Source: Fibrobacter sp. UBA4223 (GTDB lineage: Bacteria > Fibrobacterota > Fibrobacteria > Fibrobacterales > Fibrobacteraceae). Taken from it: a stretch of 64,000 nucleotides of DNA. Within the stretch, counting starts at the first letter, position 1. The number at the start of each line of letters is the position of its first letter. The translations under genes were made by a program, and so were the position numbers. This document shows, piece by piece, positions 1 to 5,789 of the stretch. The notes beneath the pieces were generated by a model, which did not search any database, was not told the DNA's origin, and saw only the letters and a program-made list of their open reading frames with translations. The stretch lies in contig DFTB01000003.1 of NCBI GenBank assembly GCA_002382975.1, positions 1 to 64,000 on the forward strand, in the 5' to 3' direction.

Positions 1-119
1 CCCATGATGGCGATAACCGTCAAAAGCTCTATCAGCGTGACGCCCCTCTTTCCTTGGGCACCCCGAAGAGTGTGCATGGGCTTTTCACGCCCCCGACTGT
101 CTTGCCGAATAGTCTGCAT
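1..119 (-). CDS. Type IV prepilin-like protein, N-terminal part (runs off the left edge)
   Basis: Only the first 39 codons are in the window. Reading leftwards from an ATG at 119, the translation has a basic leader ending KRG, followed by the hydrophobic stretch VTLIELLTVIAIM. This is the class III prepilin signal: cleavage after Gly by a PilD-type peptidase leaves a mature protein with Glu at position +5, as in pilins and pseudopilins of type IV pili and type II secretion. The leader is long (26 residues), with a second possible start (MHTLRG) at Met15. The gene points away from the nuclease and minor-pilin block to the right, so pilin genes lie on both sides of the inverted repeat. Whether it is a major pilin or a pseudopilin cannot be told from this fragment. 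Confidence 0.75.
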   Translation of the reverse strand, partial: MQTIRQDSRGREKPMHTLRGAQGKRGVTLIELLTVIAIM

Positions 120-260
120 AAAGGTCACGTTCCTCAAAATCCCACAAAAAGTGTCCACGACAAGACCCCGGGGCGGGTACACCTCCCTAAACCCGGACCC
201 CCAGATCCCGTCTGATTTAAAATAGCTTTTTTTTTCGCAAATAGTTCAAAATTTTTTACA

Positions 261-305
261 AAGGCGGTCAAAACCGCCTTTTCGGGGTGAAAAAGGCGGT
301 TTTGG
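261..305. terminator. Hairpin with three related arms, possible bidirectional terminator
   Basis: AAGGCGGT (261-268) pairs across a 4-nt loop with ACCGCCTT (273-280), followed by a short T run. A further arm AAGGCGGTTTT lies at 293-303, so an alternative pairing with 273-280 is possible. It lies in the 386-bp gap between the left-edge pilin gene and the GIY-YIG gene. I see no coding signal in the rest of 120-370. Confidence 0.35.
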
Positions 306-369
306 AGGGAAGAGTGGGTGGAATACGTTAATTTAACGCAAAAACTGCGTTGAATGTAGGTAAAGTGCA

Positions 370-445
370 TCAATTTAAAATTGCCAGGCAAGTTTCCCCT
401 CAAAAAAACGTCTATATAGCAGATGGGGACCTTCCCTGTCCGAAT
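370..445 (+). promoter_or_regulatory. Rpn/GIY-YIG upstream module, copy 1
   Basis: The core at 409-425 has a TATATAG box inside an imperfect palindrome (CGTCT...AGATG), preceded by an A-rich run and followed by a GGGGACCTTCCCTGT stretch. The same arrangement precedes the Rpn genes at 13301, 14563 and 19943 and the second GIY-YIG copy. The TATA box is probably the -10 element, giving a transcript start about 75-85 nt before the GIY-YIG start codon. Promoter function is inferred. Confidence 0.5.
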
Positions 446-505
446 ATAATTGTAAATCAACCAACCCATTGTCTTCCCCGCGGAGGCGGGGACCTCCTAT
501 AAAAT

Positions 506-868
506 ATGAACAACAACTATTACGTTTACATTCTCACCAATAAATACCGAACCGTCTTCTATACGGGAGTGACAAATGACTTATATCGCAGAATCGTTGA
601 GCACAAAATAAAATTGAACAAGAGCTTTACCAGCGACTACAACATAAATCAACTCGTGCATTACGAGTTGTTCTTCAACATAAACGATGCTATCGCCAGG
701 GAAAAGCGTCTTAAACGCTGGAATCGCTTATGGAAAATAAATTTGATAGAAAAAACAAACCCGGACTGGAACGACCTTGCAGAATCTATTGGCGTAACAG
801 CAGATATTGTAGATAACATAAAGAAATGGAGGTCCCCGACCAAGTCGGGGAAGACAAGTTCAAAGTAA
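506..868 (+). CDS. GIY-YIG domain protein (UPF0213-like), extended version
   Basis: The protein has 120 residues. The GIY-YIG nuclease fold begins at once (YYVYILTN, then FYTGVTNDLYRRI.EH), with the conserved Tyr pair, Arg and His; the C-terminal part of the domain (AIAREKRLKRWNR.WK..LI) ends near residue 85. This is the small stand-alone form typical of UPF0213 proteins, usually 85-100 residues. The second copy at 16449-16727 stops after residue 92 because one base change makes a TAA. Here the frame reads on for 28 residues, the last part of them encoded by a palindromic repeat, so the extra tail is probably recent. The gene overlaps the next ORF by 43 bp. Substrate unknown. Confidence 0.8.
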   Translation: MNNNYYVYILTNKYRTVFYTGVTNDLYRRIVEHKIKLNKSFTSDYNINQLVHYELFFNINDAIAREKRLKRWNRLWKINLIEKTNPDWNDLAESIGVTADIVDNIKKWRSPTKSGKTSSK

Positions 869-1215
869 ACGACGATTACGATTTTGATAAATGCCGCATC
901 GCCCAGTGGCTTCGCGCCATCGACACGCTCAACCGCGAAGCCGATTTCAGCGAATTCGCCACCGATCCCGTGTTCAGGGTATTGCAAAACGAGGTGAAAT
1001 TGTGTAATTTTAGTGCAGGATATATGCTCAGCAACATCATGAAAGACATAGACAAGTCGTACTGGGAATACGGTGCGGCCCGGAAAGCGAAGAAGGAAGT
1101 CGCGAGGAAAATGCTCGCGATGAATAAGCCTATTGAAGAAATCGCTGATCTTACGGAACTTCCCCAGTCAACCGTCCTCGAACTCAAGAAGGAAATCGAA
1201 TCGCCGGAAACATAG
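826..1215 (+). CDS. Rpn-family (PD-(D/E)XK nuclease/transposase) C-terminal fragment, RpnS-like
   Basis: The 129-residue frame starts ATGGAGG inside a palindromic repeat. From residue 15 it matches the C-terminal part of Rpn/PDDEXK family proteins: IAQWLRAIDTLNRE, then a linker VLQNEVKLCNFSAGYML, a helix MKDIDKSYWEYGAARK and a helix-turn-helix-like tail ending STVLELKKEIESPET. Compare LAQWLRVIDGLNNENP in the full-length gene at 13301-14227. The nuclease domain is absent, so this is either a truncated pseudogene or a free-standing version of the C-terminal domain that in E. coli Rpn proteins is made separately as an inhibitor (RpnS). Against a dead remnant: the second copy keeps the same frame although its tail sequence has diverged between roughly 1085 and 1190. 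Confidence 0.6.
   Translation: MEVPDQVGEDKFKVNDDYDFDKCRIAQWLRAIDTLNREADFSEFATDPVFRVLQNEVKLCNFSAGYMLSNIMKDIDKSYWEYGAARKAKKEVARKMLAMNKPIEEIADLTELPQSTVLELKKEIESPET
831..855. repeat. Palindromic repeat (GGTCCCCGAC type) inside coding sequence
   Basis: GGTCCCCGAC and GTCGGGGAAGAC form a hairpin with a short loop. Relatives lie at 471-494, 14362-14385, 15641-15664, 16378-16402, 16738-16763 and 16888-16911. This copy is read through by both the GIY-YIG tail and the start of the following Rpn fragment. Confidence 0.7.
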
Positions 1216-1241
1216 TTCAAGCGTCAAACATTTCCCAAAGC

Positions 1242-1269
1242 AGCCCGTTCATTTTGAGCGGGCTTTTTT
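1242..1269 (+). terminator. Rho-independent terminator after the Rpn fragment
   Basis: AGCCCGTTCA (1242-1251) pairs with TGAGCGGGCT (1255-1264) with one G-T pair, followed by a T run. The right-hand copy (15969-15995, minus strand) has the same position relative to its gene but a partly different stem. Confidence 0.75.
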
Positions 1270-1300
1270 GTCTGCCGATTCCCCGCATCTCTCTTTTGCC

Positions 1301-1412
1301 ATCCCCGCCCATTCGGCCTTGCTCAGGGCAGGCTCCGGCGAGATCCGTGTACATCCTTCCAGCGGATGTTCGCCTACGCGAACATGACGAAAGCCTTCCT
1401 CGTCATCCTCGA
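1301..1412. repeat. Composite intergenic repeat, copy 1
   Basis: This holds, in order, GGCCTTGCTCAGGGCAGGCT, an ACATCC...GGATGT hairpin and ATGTTCGC...GCGAACAT (an 8-bp stem). Reverse-complement copies lie at 14401-14540 and 15661-15823. All three border Rpn-family genes in this window. Confidence 0.75.
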
Positions 1413-1475
1413 CTTGGTCGGACGCTTCCTAACCCTGCCATCGCCAACTTTCTTCAACAGCCATTTTTGAGAATT

Positions 1476-1727
1476 GGACCTATAAAACGGCGCGTTTTGC
1501 CACTTTTATATGCCCCTGAAATCAAAAAATTGCCTCGGAGTGGCCTTTTTGAGGCATCATGTTCAGAAAAAGGGCCGAGAAACGGTCTGTTTTGGCGAAA
1601 TTCTGTTAGTTTGTATGTAAAAAGTGCATATAAGAAGACATTTTTTCCCAGTTTTATAGGTACATGTCGAACGCACCGCCTTCTTGGAGACATATAAATC
1701 GCCTCAAAAACCTGGTTTTATAGGTCC
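1476..1727. mobile_element. MITE-like element with 13-bp terminal inverted repeats
   Basis: GGACCTATAAAAC at 1476-1488 is the exact reverse complement of GTTTTATAGGTCC at 1715-1727. A third copy of the motif (GTTTTATAGG) lies inside at 1651-1660. The 252-bp interval has no convincing ORF but has a GCCTC...GAGGC hairpin near 1531. No target duplication is visible. It lies 227 bp before the recombinase gene, so it could also be a recombination site array rather than a MITE. Confidence 0.45.
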
Positions 1728-1748
1728 GTCGGGAGACATCGGGGGTGT

Positions 1749-1765
1749 TAGGGGCTGCGCCCCTA
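1749..1765. repeat. GC-rich hairpin TAGGGGC-TGC-GCCCCTA
   Basis: This perfect 7-bp stem with a 3-nt loop is preceded by GGGGGTGT. It resembles hairpin 2 of the three-hairpin element found at 27765, 43990 and 54348, but the other two hairpins are missing here. Confidence 0.4.
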
Positions 1766-1836
1766 GGAGAAGGGGGTGATGAAAGACACGGCTAGATGGC
1801 GGGTCGTGGCCCGCCATGACGCCGTGGCTGCAATCA

Positions 1837-1861
1837 GGGGGAAGGCATTCCCCCCTTTTTT
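1837..1861 (+). terminator. Terminator-like hairpin before the recombinase
   Basis: GGGGGAA (1837-1843) pairs with TTCCCCC (1848-1854) around a 4-nt loop, followed by C and six T. It would insulate the recombinase from transcription coming from the left. Confidence 0.6.
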
Positions 1862-1953
1862 AGGTAGGAAAGAGTCGCTCCTTTTGGCGAAAAACGGGGA
1901 TTTTGCGGGTGGTGTGACATTCCGTGCACACCGCTTTGCCTATTATTTGAGGC

Positions 1954-2934
1954 ATGGAGTGGAAACGTTTGTCGGTGGTACAGCGGCACAAGAGTCGCGG
2001 GATAAAGACCTGGTACCTCCGGGAAAATTCGGGCGGCGTGATTTCGTACAGGTCGCTGGGGACCACGAGCAAGAAGGTGGCGGAGGAGTGCCTGCAGAGG
2101 CTTCTGGTGCTGCGTTTCGCCATGCCCGGGGAGGTGCTGGAGGGGGTGCCCATGGAGGGTGCCGTGCGGGAGTTTCTGGAGCGTCCGGGCCTGAAAATGG
2201 GCAGCGTGGAGCAGTACCGCCGTATTCTGGAGCATTTTTCGGGGTGGTGCAAGGCCCAGCGGGTCCATGACCTGCTTTCTGTGGACGAGAGGCTTGCGCG
2301 GAAGTATTATGCGTCGCTCCGGGGAAAGTCGGCGCGGCACAAGTGTCGCGTGTGCGGGTGCTTTTTGAGCTGGGTTTACCGGGAAAATCGGGTGGAGCGG
2401 GCCCAGCCTTTCAAATTCGTGGATTTTCGGCGGGTGGCGAAGGTGGAAAGGGACGCCTGGAGTGTCGATGAGGTGGAGCGCATCGTGGAGGCGGCGCCCA
2501 CCGCCGAAATGCGGATGCTGTGGGCACTGATGGCCTACGCGGGGCTTCGGGTCCACGAGGCGGCGGGGCTTAGGCAGGCCGACATTCTGGGGGACCGTTT
2601 CCAGGTTGTGGGCAAGGGCGACAAGTTCGCGGTGCTGCCCATAAACGGGCGACTCCGGCGGGAACTGGAGCGGTTCGGGAGCCTGGGGGACGGGCTGAAA
2701 ATCGACAAGCAGAAGTCCATTCGTGAAATCAAGAAGGTCTGCGCGCGGCTAAAGATTGAAGGCTGGGCGTCAAACCACAAGTTCCGTCACAGTTTCGCGA
2801 CGAATCTCGCGGCCAGCGGGTGCCCCGTGGCCGTGGCCATGCGGCTCTTGCGGCACAGTTCCAGCGCCATGACGCTGGACGTTTACACCCACATTGTGCC
2901 CGCCGATATGCGGGAGTGGGTGGAAAAGGTGTAA
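1954..2934 (+). CDS. Tyrosine recombinase / phage-type integrase
   Basis: The protein has 326 residues and a complete catalytic set: Arg199 in AGLRVHEAAGL, Lys221 or Lys224 in GKGDK, His275 and Arg278 in HKFRHS, His301 in LLRHSS and the nucleophile Tyr311 in LDVYTHI. The N-terminal half is a SAM-like core-binding domain (about 70-160). It is slightly longer than XerC/XerD (about 300) and lacks the long arm-binding domain of lambda Int. The gene is markedly GC-rich, with many CGG and GGG codons unlike the pilin genes beside it, which suggests acquisition. Repeats with attachment-site character begin 28 bp after the stop, and a 252-bp inverted-repeat element precedes it. Likely role: site-specific integration or inversion; the target is not shown by the sequence. 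Confidence 0.9.
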   Translation: MEWKRLSVVQRHKSRGIKTWYLRENSGGVISYRSLGTTSKKVAEECLQRLLVLRFAMPGEVLEGVPMEGAVREFLERPGLKMGSVEQYRRILEHFSGWCKAQRVHDLLSVDERLARKYYASLRGKSARHKCRVCGCFLSWVYRENRVERAQPFKFVDFRRVAKVERDAWSVDEVERIVEAAPTAEMRMLWALMAYAGLRVHEAAGLRQADILGDRFQVVGKGDKFAVLPINGRLRRELERFGSLGDGLKIDKQKSIREIKKVCARLKIEGWASNHKFRHSFATNLAASGCPVAVAMRLLRHSSSAMTLDVYTHIVPADMREWVEKV

Positions 2935-2961
2935 ATACGACGTTTTTTTTGGGGGCGCGGG

Positions 2962-3010
2962 TTTTGCACCGGTTAGCTCCGGTTAGCTTCGATTAGCTCC
3001 GGGTGCAAAA
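2962..3010. repeat. Attachment-site-like array: inverted arms around three 10-bp repeats
   Basis: TTTTGCACC (2962-2970) and GGTGCAAAA (3002-3010) are exact inverted repeats. Between them are three direct 10-mers: GGTTAGCTCC, GGTTAGCTTC and GATTAGCTCC. The array starts 28 bp after the recombinase stop codon. Such layouts are typical of recombinase core or arm sites; binding is inferred. Confidence 0.55.
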
Positions 3011-3169
3011 AACGAGCCAAATGCGGATAAACGCGGGTAGGCTCAGACGCAAAAACTGTGCCCAAATGCGGATAAACGCGGAAGTCGGTTTTGGGGTTGA
3101 TTTCGGGCTGGCTTCGGGCCTGCTTCGGGCCTGTTCCGGGCGCAAAAACCGTGCCCAAATAATGCACAC
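3005..3169 (+). repeat. Imperfect direct repeats (GCAAAAA.CG.GCCAAATG family)
   Basis: Three units begin at 3005, 3049 and 3142. The first two are about 32 bp, share AAATGCGGATAAACGCGG and are nearly identical; the third shares GCAAAAACCGTGCCCAAAT and then diverges. Between units 2 and 3 is a run of CTTCGGGCCTG repeats. No ORF is plausible in 2935-3300; the region probably combines recombination sites and the leader of the pilin operon. Confidence 0.6.
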
Positions 3170-3268
3170 AACGCGCCAATTCCTTTATTCTAAAGGGAAA
3201 ATACATACAAGCTATTTTAGAAAGACGGAATGCGAGACCGCGCGTCCCGCGTTTGTCCGTGTAGATAA

Positions 3269-3285
3269 CCTTGTGTGTAACAAGG
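3269..3285 (+). promoter_or_regulatory. Palindrome CCTTGT-GTGTA-ACAAGG in the pilin operon leader
   Basis: A perfect 6-bp inverted repeat with a 5-nt spacer lies 24-33 bp before the possible starts of the first pilin gene. It could be an operator or an RNA hairpin. A second imperfect palindrome, TTCCTTTA...TAAAGGGAA, is at 3180-3199. Confidence 0.35.
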
Positions 3286-3317
3286 GGAAAGACGAACTTT
3301 TGGGTGGGATGTGCCAT

Positions 3318-3872
3318 ATGTTGAGAACAGAAAGCAAGGCTGGTTATACGCTTGTTGAAGTGCTGGTGGTTGTCGCCATCTTGGGCATTCTTTCGTCTTT
3401 GGGTGTGGTCGGGCTGCAAAGTGCAGTTGCCAATACTCGTATCAAGGATGCTGCTTACAATGTAACCGCGTTTATGGAACGGACAGCTAACGAGGCCCGT
3501 CGGGTGAATGAAAAGCTATGCGTCAAGAAGATTTCTGACCAGGAATTGGTGACCTATAAGTCCGCCTGCGATGCCAGTCCTCTGGGAGCGGTCGTAGACC
3601 GGTTTAGGCTCGATGCCCCGTTGAAGTTTATTGGCAACGAGGTTACCGGTGCTGGTTTCAAGGATGAAGACGACAACAACCTTGATAACTGGTCGACCAC
3701 CAGCGGCGCAGAGTTCGAACCGAAAATTGGGCTTTCCGCAGCTCCTACCGAGGGCTACTTTGCCGTGCAGTATGGTGGACGGGGTCTGTATGCGGCAGCC
3801 TTGAAGAGCAAGAAAAAGAACAATTTCGCAGCCATGATGAAATTTGACGATTCATCTTGGATGGGTCTATAG
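3318..3872 (+). CDS. FimT/GspH-like minor (pseudo)pilin
   Basis: The protein has 184 residues. A short leader MLRTESKAG precedes YTLVEVLVVVAILGILSSLG, the prepilin signal with Glu at +5 after cleavage, and then an amphipathic helix (VANTRIKDAAYNVTAFMERTANEAR) and a beta-rich head, as in GspH/FimT proteins. The chosen ATG follows GGTGGG by 9 nt; an in-frame ATG at 3309 would add three residues. The open frame extends to 3003, but that part lies in the repeat region and is not credible. It is the first gene of a minor-pilin operon (FimT, PilV, PilW and PilX order, as in pseudomonads). Likely role: priming of pilus or pseudopilus assembly in the inner membrane. Confidence 0.85.
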   Translation: MLRTESKAGYTLVEVLVVVAILGILSSLGVVGLQSAVANTRIKDAAYNVTAFMERTANEARRVNEKLCVKKISDQELVTYKSACDASPLGAVVDRFRLDAPLKFIGNEVTGAGFKDEDDNNLDNWSTTSGAEFEPKIGLSAAPTEGYFAVQYGGRGLYAAALKSKKKNNFAAMMKFDDSSWMGL

Positions 3873-3882
3873 GGAATTGGGT

Positions 3883-4419
3883 ATGAACATGCAGCAATAC
3901 ATGAACACCACAGGTCAAACAAGAAAAAGGGGCGTCGGCATCATGGAAGTGATGGTGGCGGCCTTGGTTCTTGGACTCCTTTTTGCGGCTGTATCGAACT
4001 TGCAGAAGGGTAACCGCGACGCCCTGCTGCGAATCCGCGGACGCGACGGTGCCACCGAAGTGGCGCAGAACATCATAGATTCTCTAAGTAGTATCGGTCT
4101 TGCAACATTGTTGGACGCCAAACTTGGCACGGATGAAAGCGGAGCCAAGAAAGACATGGAAATCAAAGACATCAAGCGTGTGTGGGTGGGACAGCCGGGT
4201 CTTGTGCCGAACAACATGGAGGTGAAGTACGACGCTAAGATAACCTTTTCCGATGACATAACTTACAGGGTTGACAATACCACGCAGTACACGCAAAATG
4301 CAGAAGAGGCGGCTAATCAAAAGGTTTCTCACGTTTACGCCAAGAAGGTTGACGTCAAAGTCAGTTGGCATTACAAGAGTACTGTCCAGTCCATCACCGT
4401 TTCGGGGGTAATCAGATGA
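3883..4419 (+). CDS. PilV-like minor pilin
   Basis: The protein has 178 residues. The leader ends RKRG and the mature start VGIMEVMVAALVLGLLFAAV has Glu at +5 after Gly cleavage. The head domain is short and polar, and I see no other recognisable domain. The start ATG at 3883 lies 10 bp after the stop of the preceding pilin gene; the open frame begins further upstream inside that gene. The stop overlaps the next start codon (ATGA), so this gene and the PilW-like gene are translationally coupled. The position between FimT-like and PilW-like genes supports the PilV-like assignment; sequence similarity beyond the N-terminus cannot be judged here. Confidence 0.8.
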   Translation: MNMQQYMNTTGQTRKRGVGIMEVMVAALVLGLLFAAVSNLQKGNRDALLRIRGRDGATEVAQNIIDSLSSIGLATLLDAKLGTDESGAKKDMEIKDIKRVWVGQPGLVPNNMEVKYDAKITFSDDITYRVDNTTQYTQNAEEAANQKVSHVYAKKVDVKVSWHYKSTVQSITVSGVIR

Positions 4420-5780
4420 AAAAAGGTTTTACCTCTAACGTCATTGCGAGACACAAGGTGGCGCGGCAATCACGATCCGGCTTCACTTTGATGGAACTCC
4501 TGGTCTACATGGCCATCGTGGGCATCATTGTCGTGGTGGCCGGTCAGGCTTTTTCCAATTCTACCAAGTTCCGTGTACGCACCCAGAACATGCTGAAGGC
4601 GGCCCAGGTAGCCGAAAATGTGGGCACCTATTTCAAGAGTGATGTTGCTCAGCTTGGGGCGAAAAGCTCCAAGGAGGTCAGCGGGGCATCTGCAACGTCA
4701 GACAACTTTTATGTCAGCGAAGATTCAAAAATCTACATGCACCCCGCTGATGTCGATGACCCAACCAATGTGGATTCGTCCTCATACGAAGTCACGCACA
4801 ACAAGGACAACCACCAGGGTTTCGACGAATTCAAGTTCAGGCGCGTTCGCTATAACAGCAACGGTTCGTACAATGCGGTTGAAGAAATCACCTGGAGTGT
4901 GACGAACAAGGTCCTTAGCCGCTCATGCAGGACTTTGGACGAGGGAAAGGGGAAAGATGAATGTCCCACAAATAGTCCGTATACCGTTGAAATTGCCGAC
5001 CATGTGGAAAGGTTTGTGGTGACTCCCGCTACGCCCAATACCGCCGTGAATGCCGTTTTGATTTTGCCCTCCACAAACGAATCTGAAAAAACATTCAGGT
5101 TGATACCTAGGTTTGGCGAGGAAAACTTCTCTTTCCTTACGGTTACCCCTAGTGGCCTTGCAACTTCCGTGAACCTTAAGGGGTTTGCCCCTAATTACGA
5201 TTTCTCGGCAAACGCTCCCAAATTGGACCAAAAAAAGGCAAACCAGGTGTTTTTGACTCGCAACACCACCGATGGTGCATGGAACGAACAGTGTAAGCAG
5301 GTAAGCTTGGAACCCGATGTCGAATACGAGATTTCCTTCTCTATGCCCTATTCCGAAGACGCTAGCCGTATGTTTGTCCCTGGCAGGGACCACATGTCCG
5401 TGGGTTTCCGCTATGCAGCCGACGGGAACAAGCCCGCCTCGTTGGACGACTTTTTGTTTTTCCCGCCGACCATCAATGGAGCATCCACAGGTGAGCGCTC
5501 CATGCGGTTTACAGTGCCCGATGCTATCGAAAACGTTTGCCTTGCGTTTACCTTTGCGTCGTACTCTCCGGTTGTTGCAAACGGAACCATAAACATCAAA
5601 GATGTAGCCCTGAAAAAGATTCCCAGCGCCAACTATAGGTTCCAAAAGAACGAGGTTATCCCGATAGGGGATAAAAAGAACGTCAAGGCGATGTTACTCA
5701 ATCTGACCATTGAGGTTGGTGGGGAAACAGGCGTAGATTCATTGATTATTCCCGTTCCCAGCAACGGCCCCAGGGACTAG
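4416..5780 (+). CDS. PilW-like minor pilin with a repeat-extended leader
   Basis: The protein has 454 residues. The mature N-terminus after Gly22 is FTLMELLVYMAIVGIIVVVA, with Glu at +5, followed by the long helix of PilW/GspJ-type pilins. The remainder is a large beta-rich head (about 380 residues), longer than usual for PilW. The leader is odd: MKKGFT is followed by about 16 extra residues and then RSGFTLMELL, so the GFT motif appears twice. The extra DNA (about 4434-4480) reads CGTCATTGCGAGACACAAGG...GCGCGGCAATCACG, the form of a dispersed palindromic element. The start overlaps the PilV-like stop (ATGA). Either Gly4 or Gly22 could be the cleavage site, but only Gly22 gives Glu+5 with a hydrophobic segment. 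Confidence 0.8.
   Translation: MKKGFTSNVIARHKVARQSRSGFTLMELLVYMAIVGIIVVVAGQAFSNSTKFRVRTQNMLKAAQVAENVGTYFKSDVAQLGAKSSKEVSGASATSDNFYVSEDSKIYMHPADVDDPTNVDSSSYEVTHNKDNHQGFDEFKFRRVRYNSNGSYNAVEEITWSVTNKVLSRSCRTLDEGKGKDECPTNSPYTVEIADHVERFVVTPATPNTAVNAVLILPSTNESEKTFRLIPRFGEENFSFLTVTPSGLATSVNLKGFAPNYDFSANAPKLDQKKANQVFLTRNTTDGAWNEQCKQVSLEPDVEYEISFSMPYSEDASRMFVPGRDHMSVGFRYAADGNKPASLDDFLFFPPTINGASTGERSMRFTVPDAIENVCLAFTFASYSPVVANGTINIKDVALKKIPSANYRFQKNEVIPIGDKKNVKAMLLNLTIEVGGETGVDSLIIPVPSNGPRD
4438..4480. repeat. Palindromic element inserted in the prepilin leader
   Basis: CGTCATTGCGAG at the left and GCGCGGCAATCACG at the right have the form of the widespread GTCATTGCGAG/CGCGGCAATC intergenic palindromes. 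Here it is in frame and flanked by similar sequences, GGTTTTACC and GGCTTCACT, both encoding GFT. Confidence 0.5.
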
Positions 5781-5789
5781 GAGGAATTT

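Larger units (their letters stand above)
443..1230 (+). repeat. 788-bp inverted repeat, left copy
   Basis: This segment is repeated in opposite orientation at 16003-16790. The two copies align without length difference (position x pairs with 17233 minus x), including the GIY-YIG gene, a palindromic repeat and an Rpn C-terminal fragment. Identity is nearly complete except for a divergent block of about 100 bp at roughly 1085-1190. The pair brackets 14.8 kb carrying the recombinase and the pilin operon. Confidence 0.9.

Noticed and set aside
134..469. Open frame of 111 residues on the minus strand before the GIY-YIG gene
   Set aside because: It consists of hairpins and the nuclease upstream module read backwards, with no ribosome site and no recognisable domain.
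1776..2556. Long open frames overlapping the recombinase on both strands
   Set aside because: They are high-GC shadows; the plus-strand frame at 1954 alone has the full catalytic set of a tyrosine recombinase.
3003..3317. Longer N-terminus of the first pilin gene
   Set aside because: The upstream codons lie in direct repeats, and a prepilin leader of more than 100 residues is not plausible.
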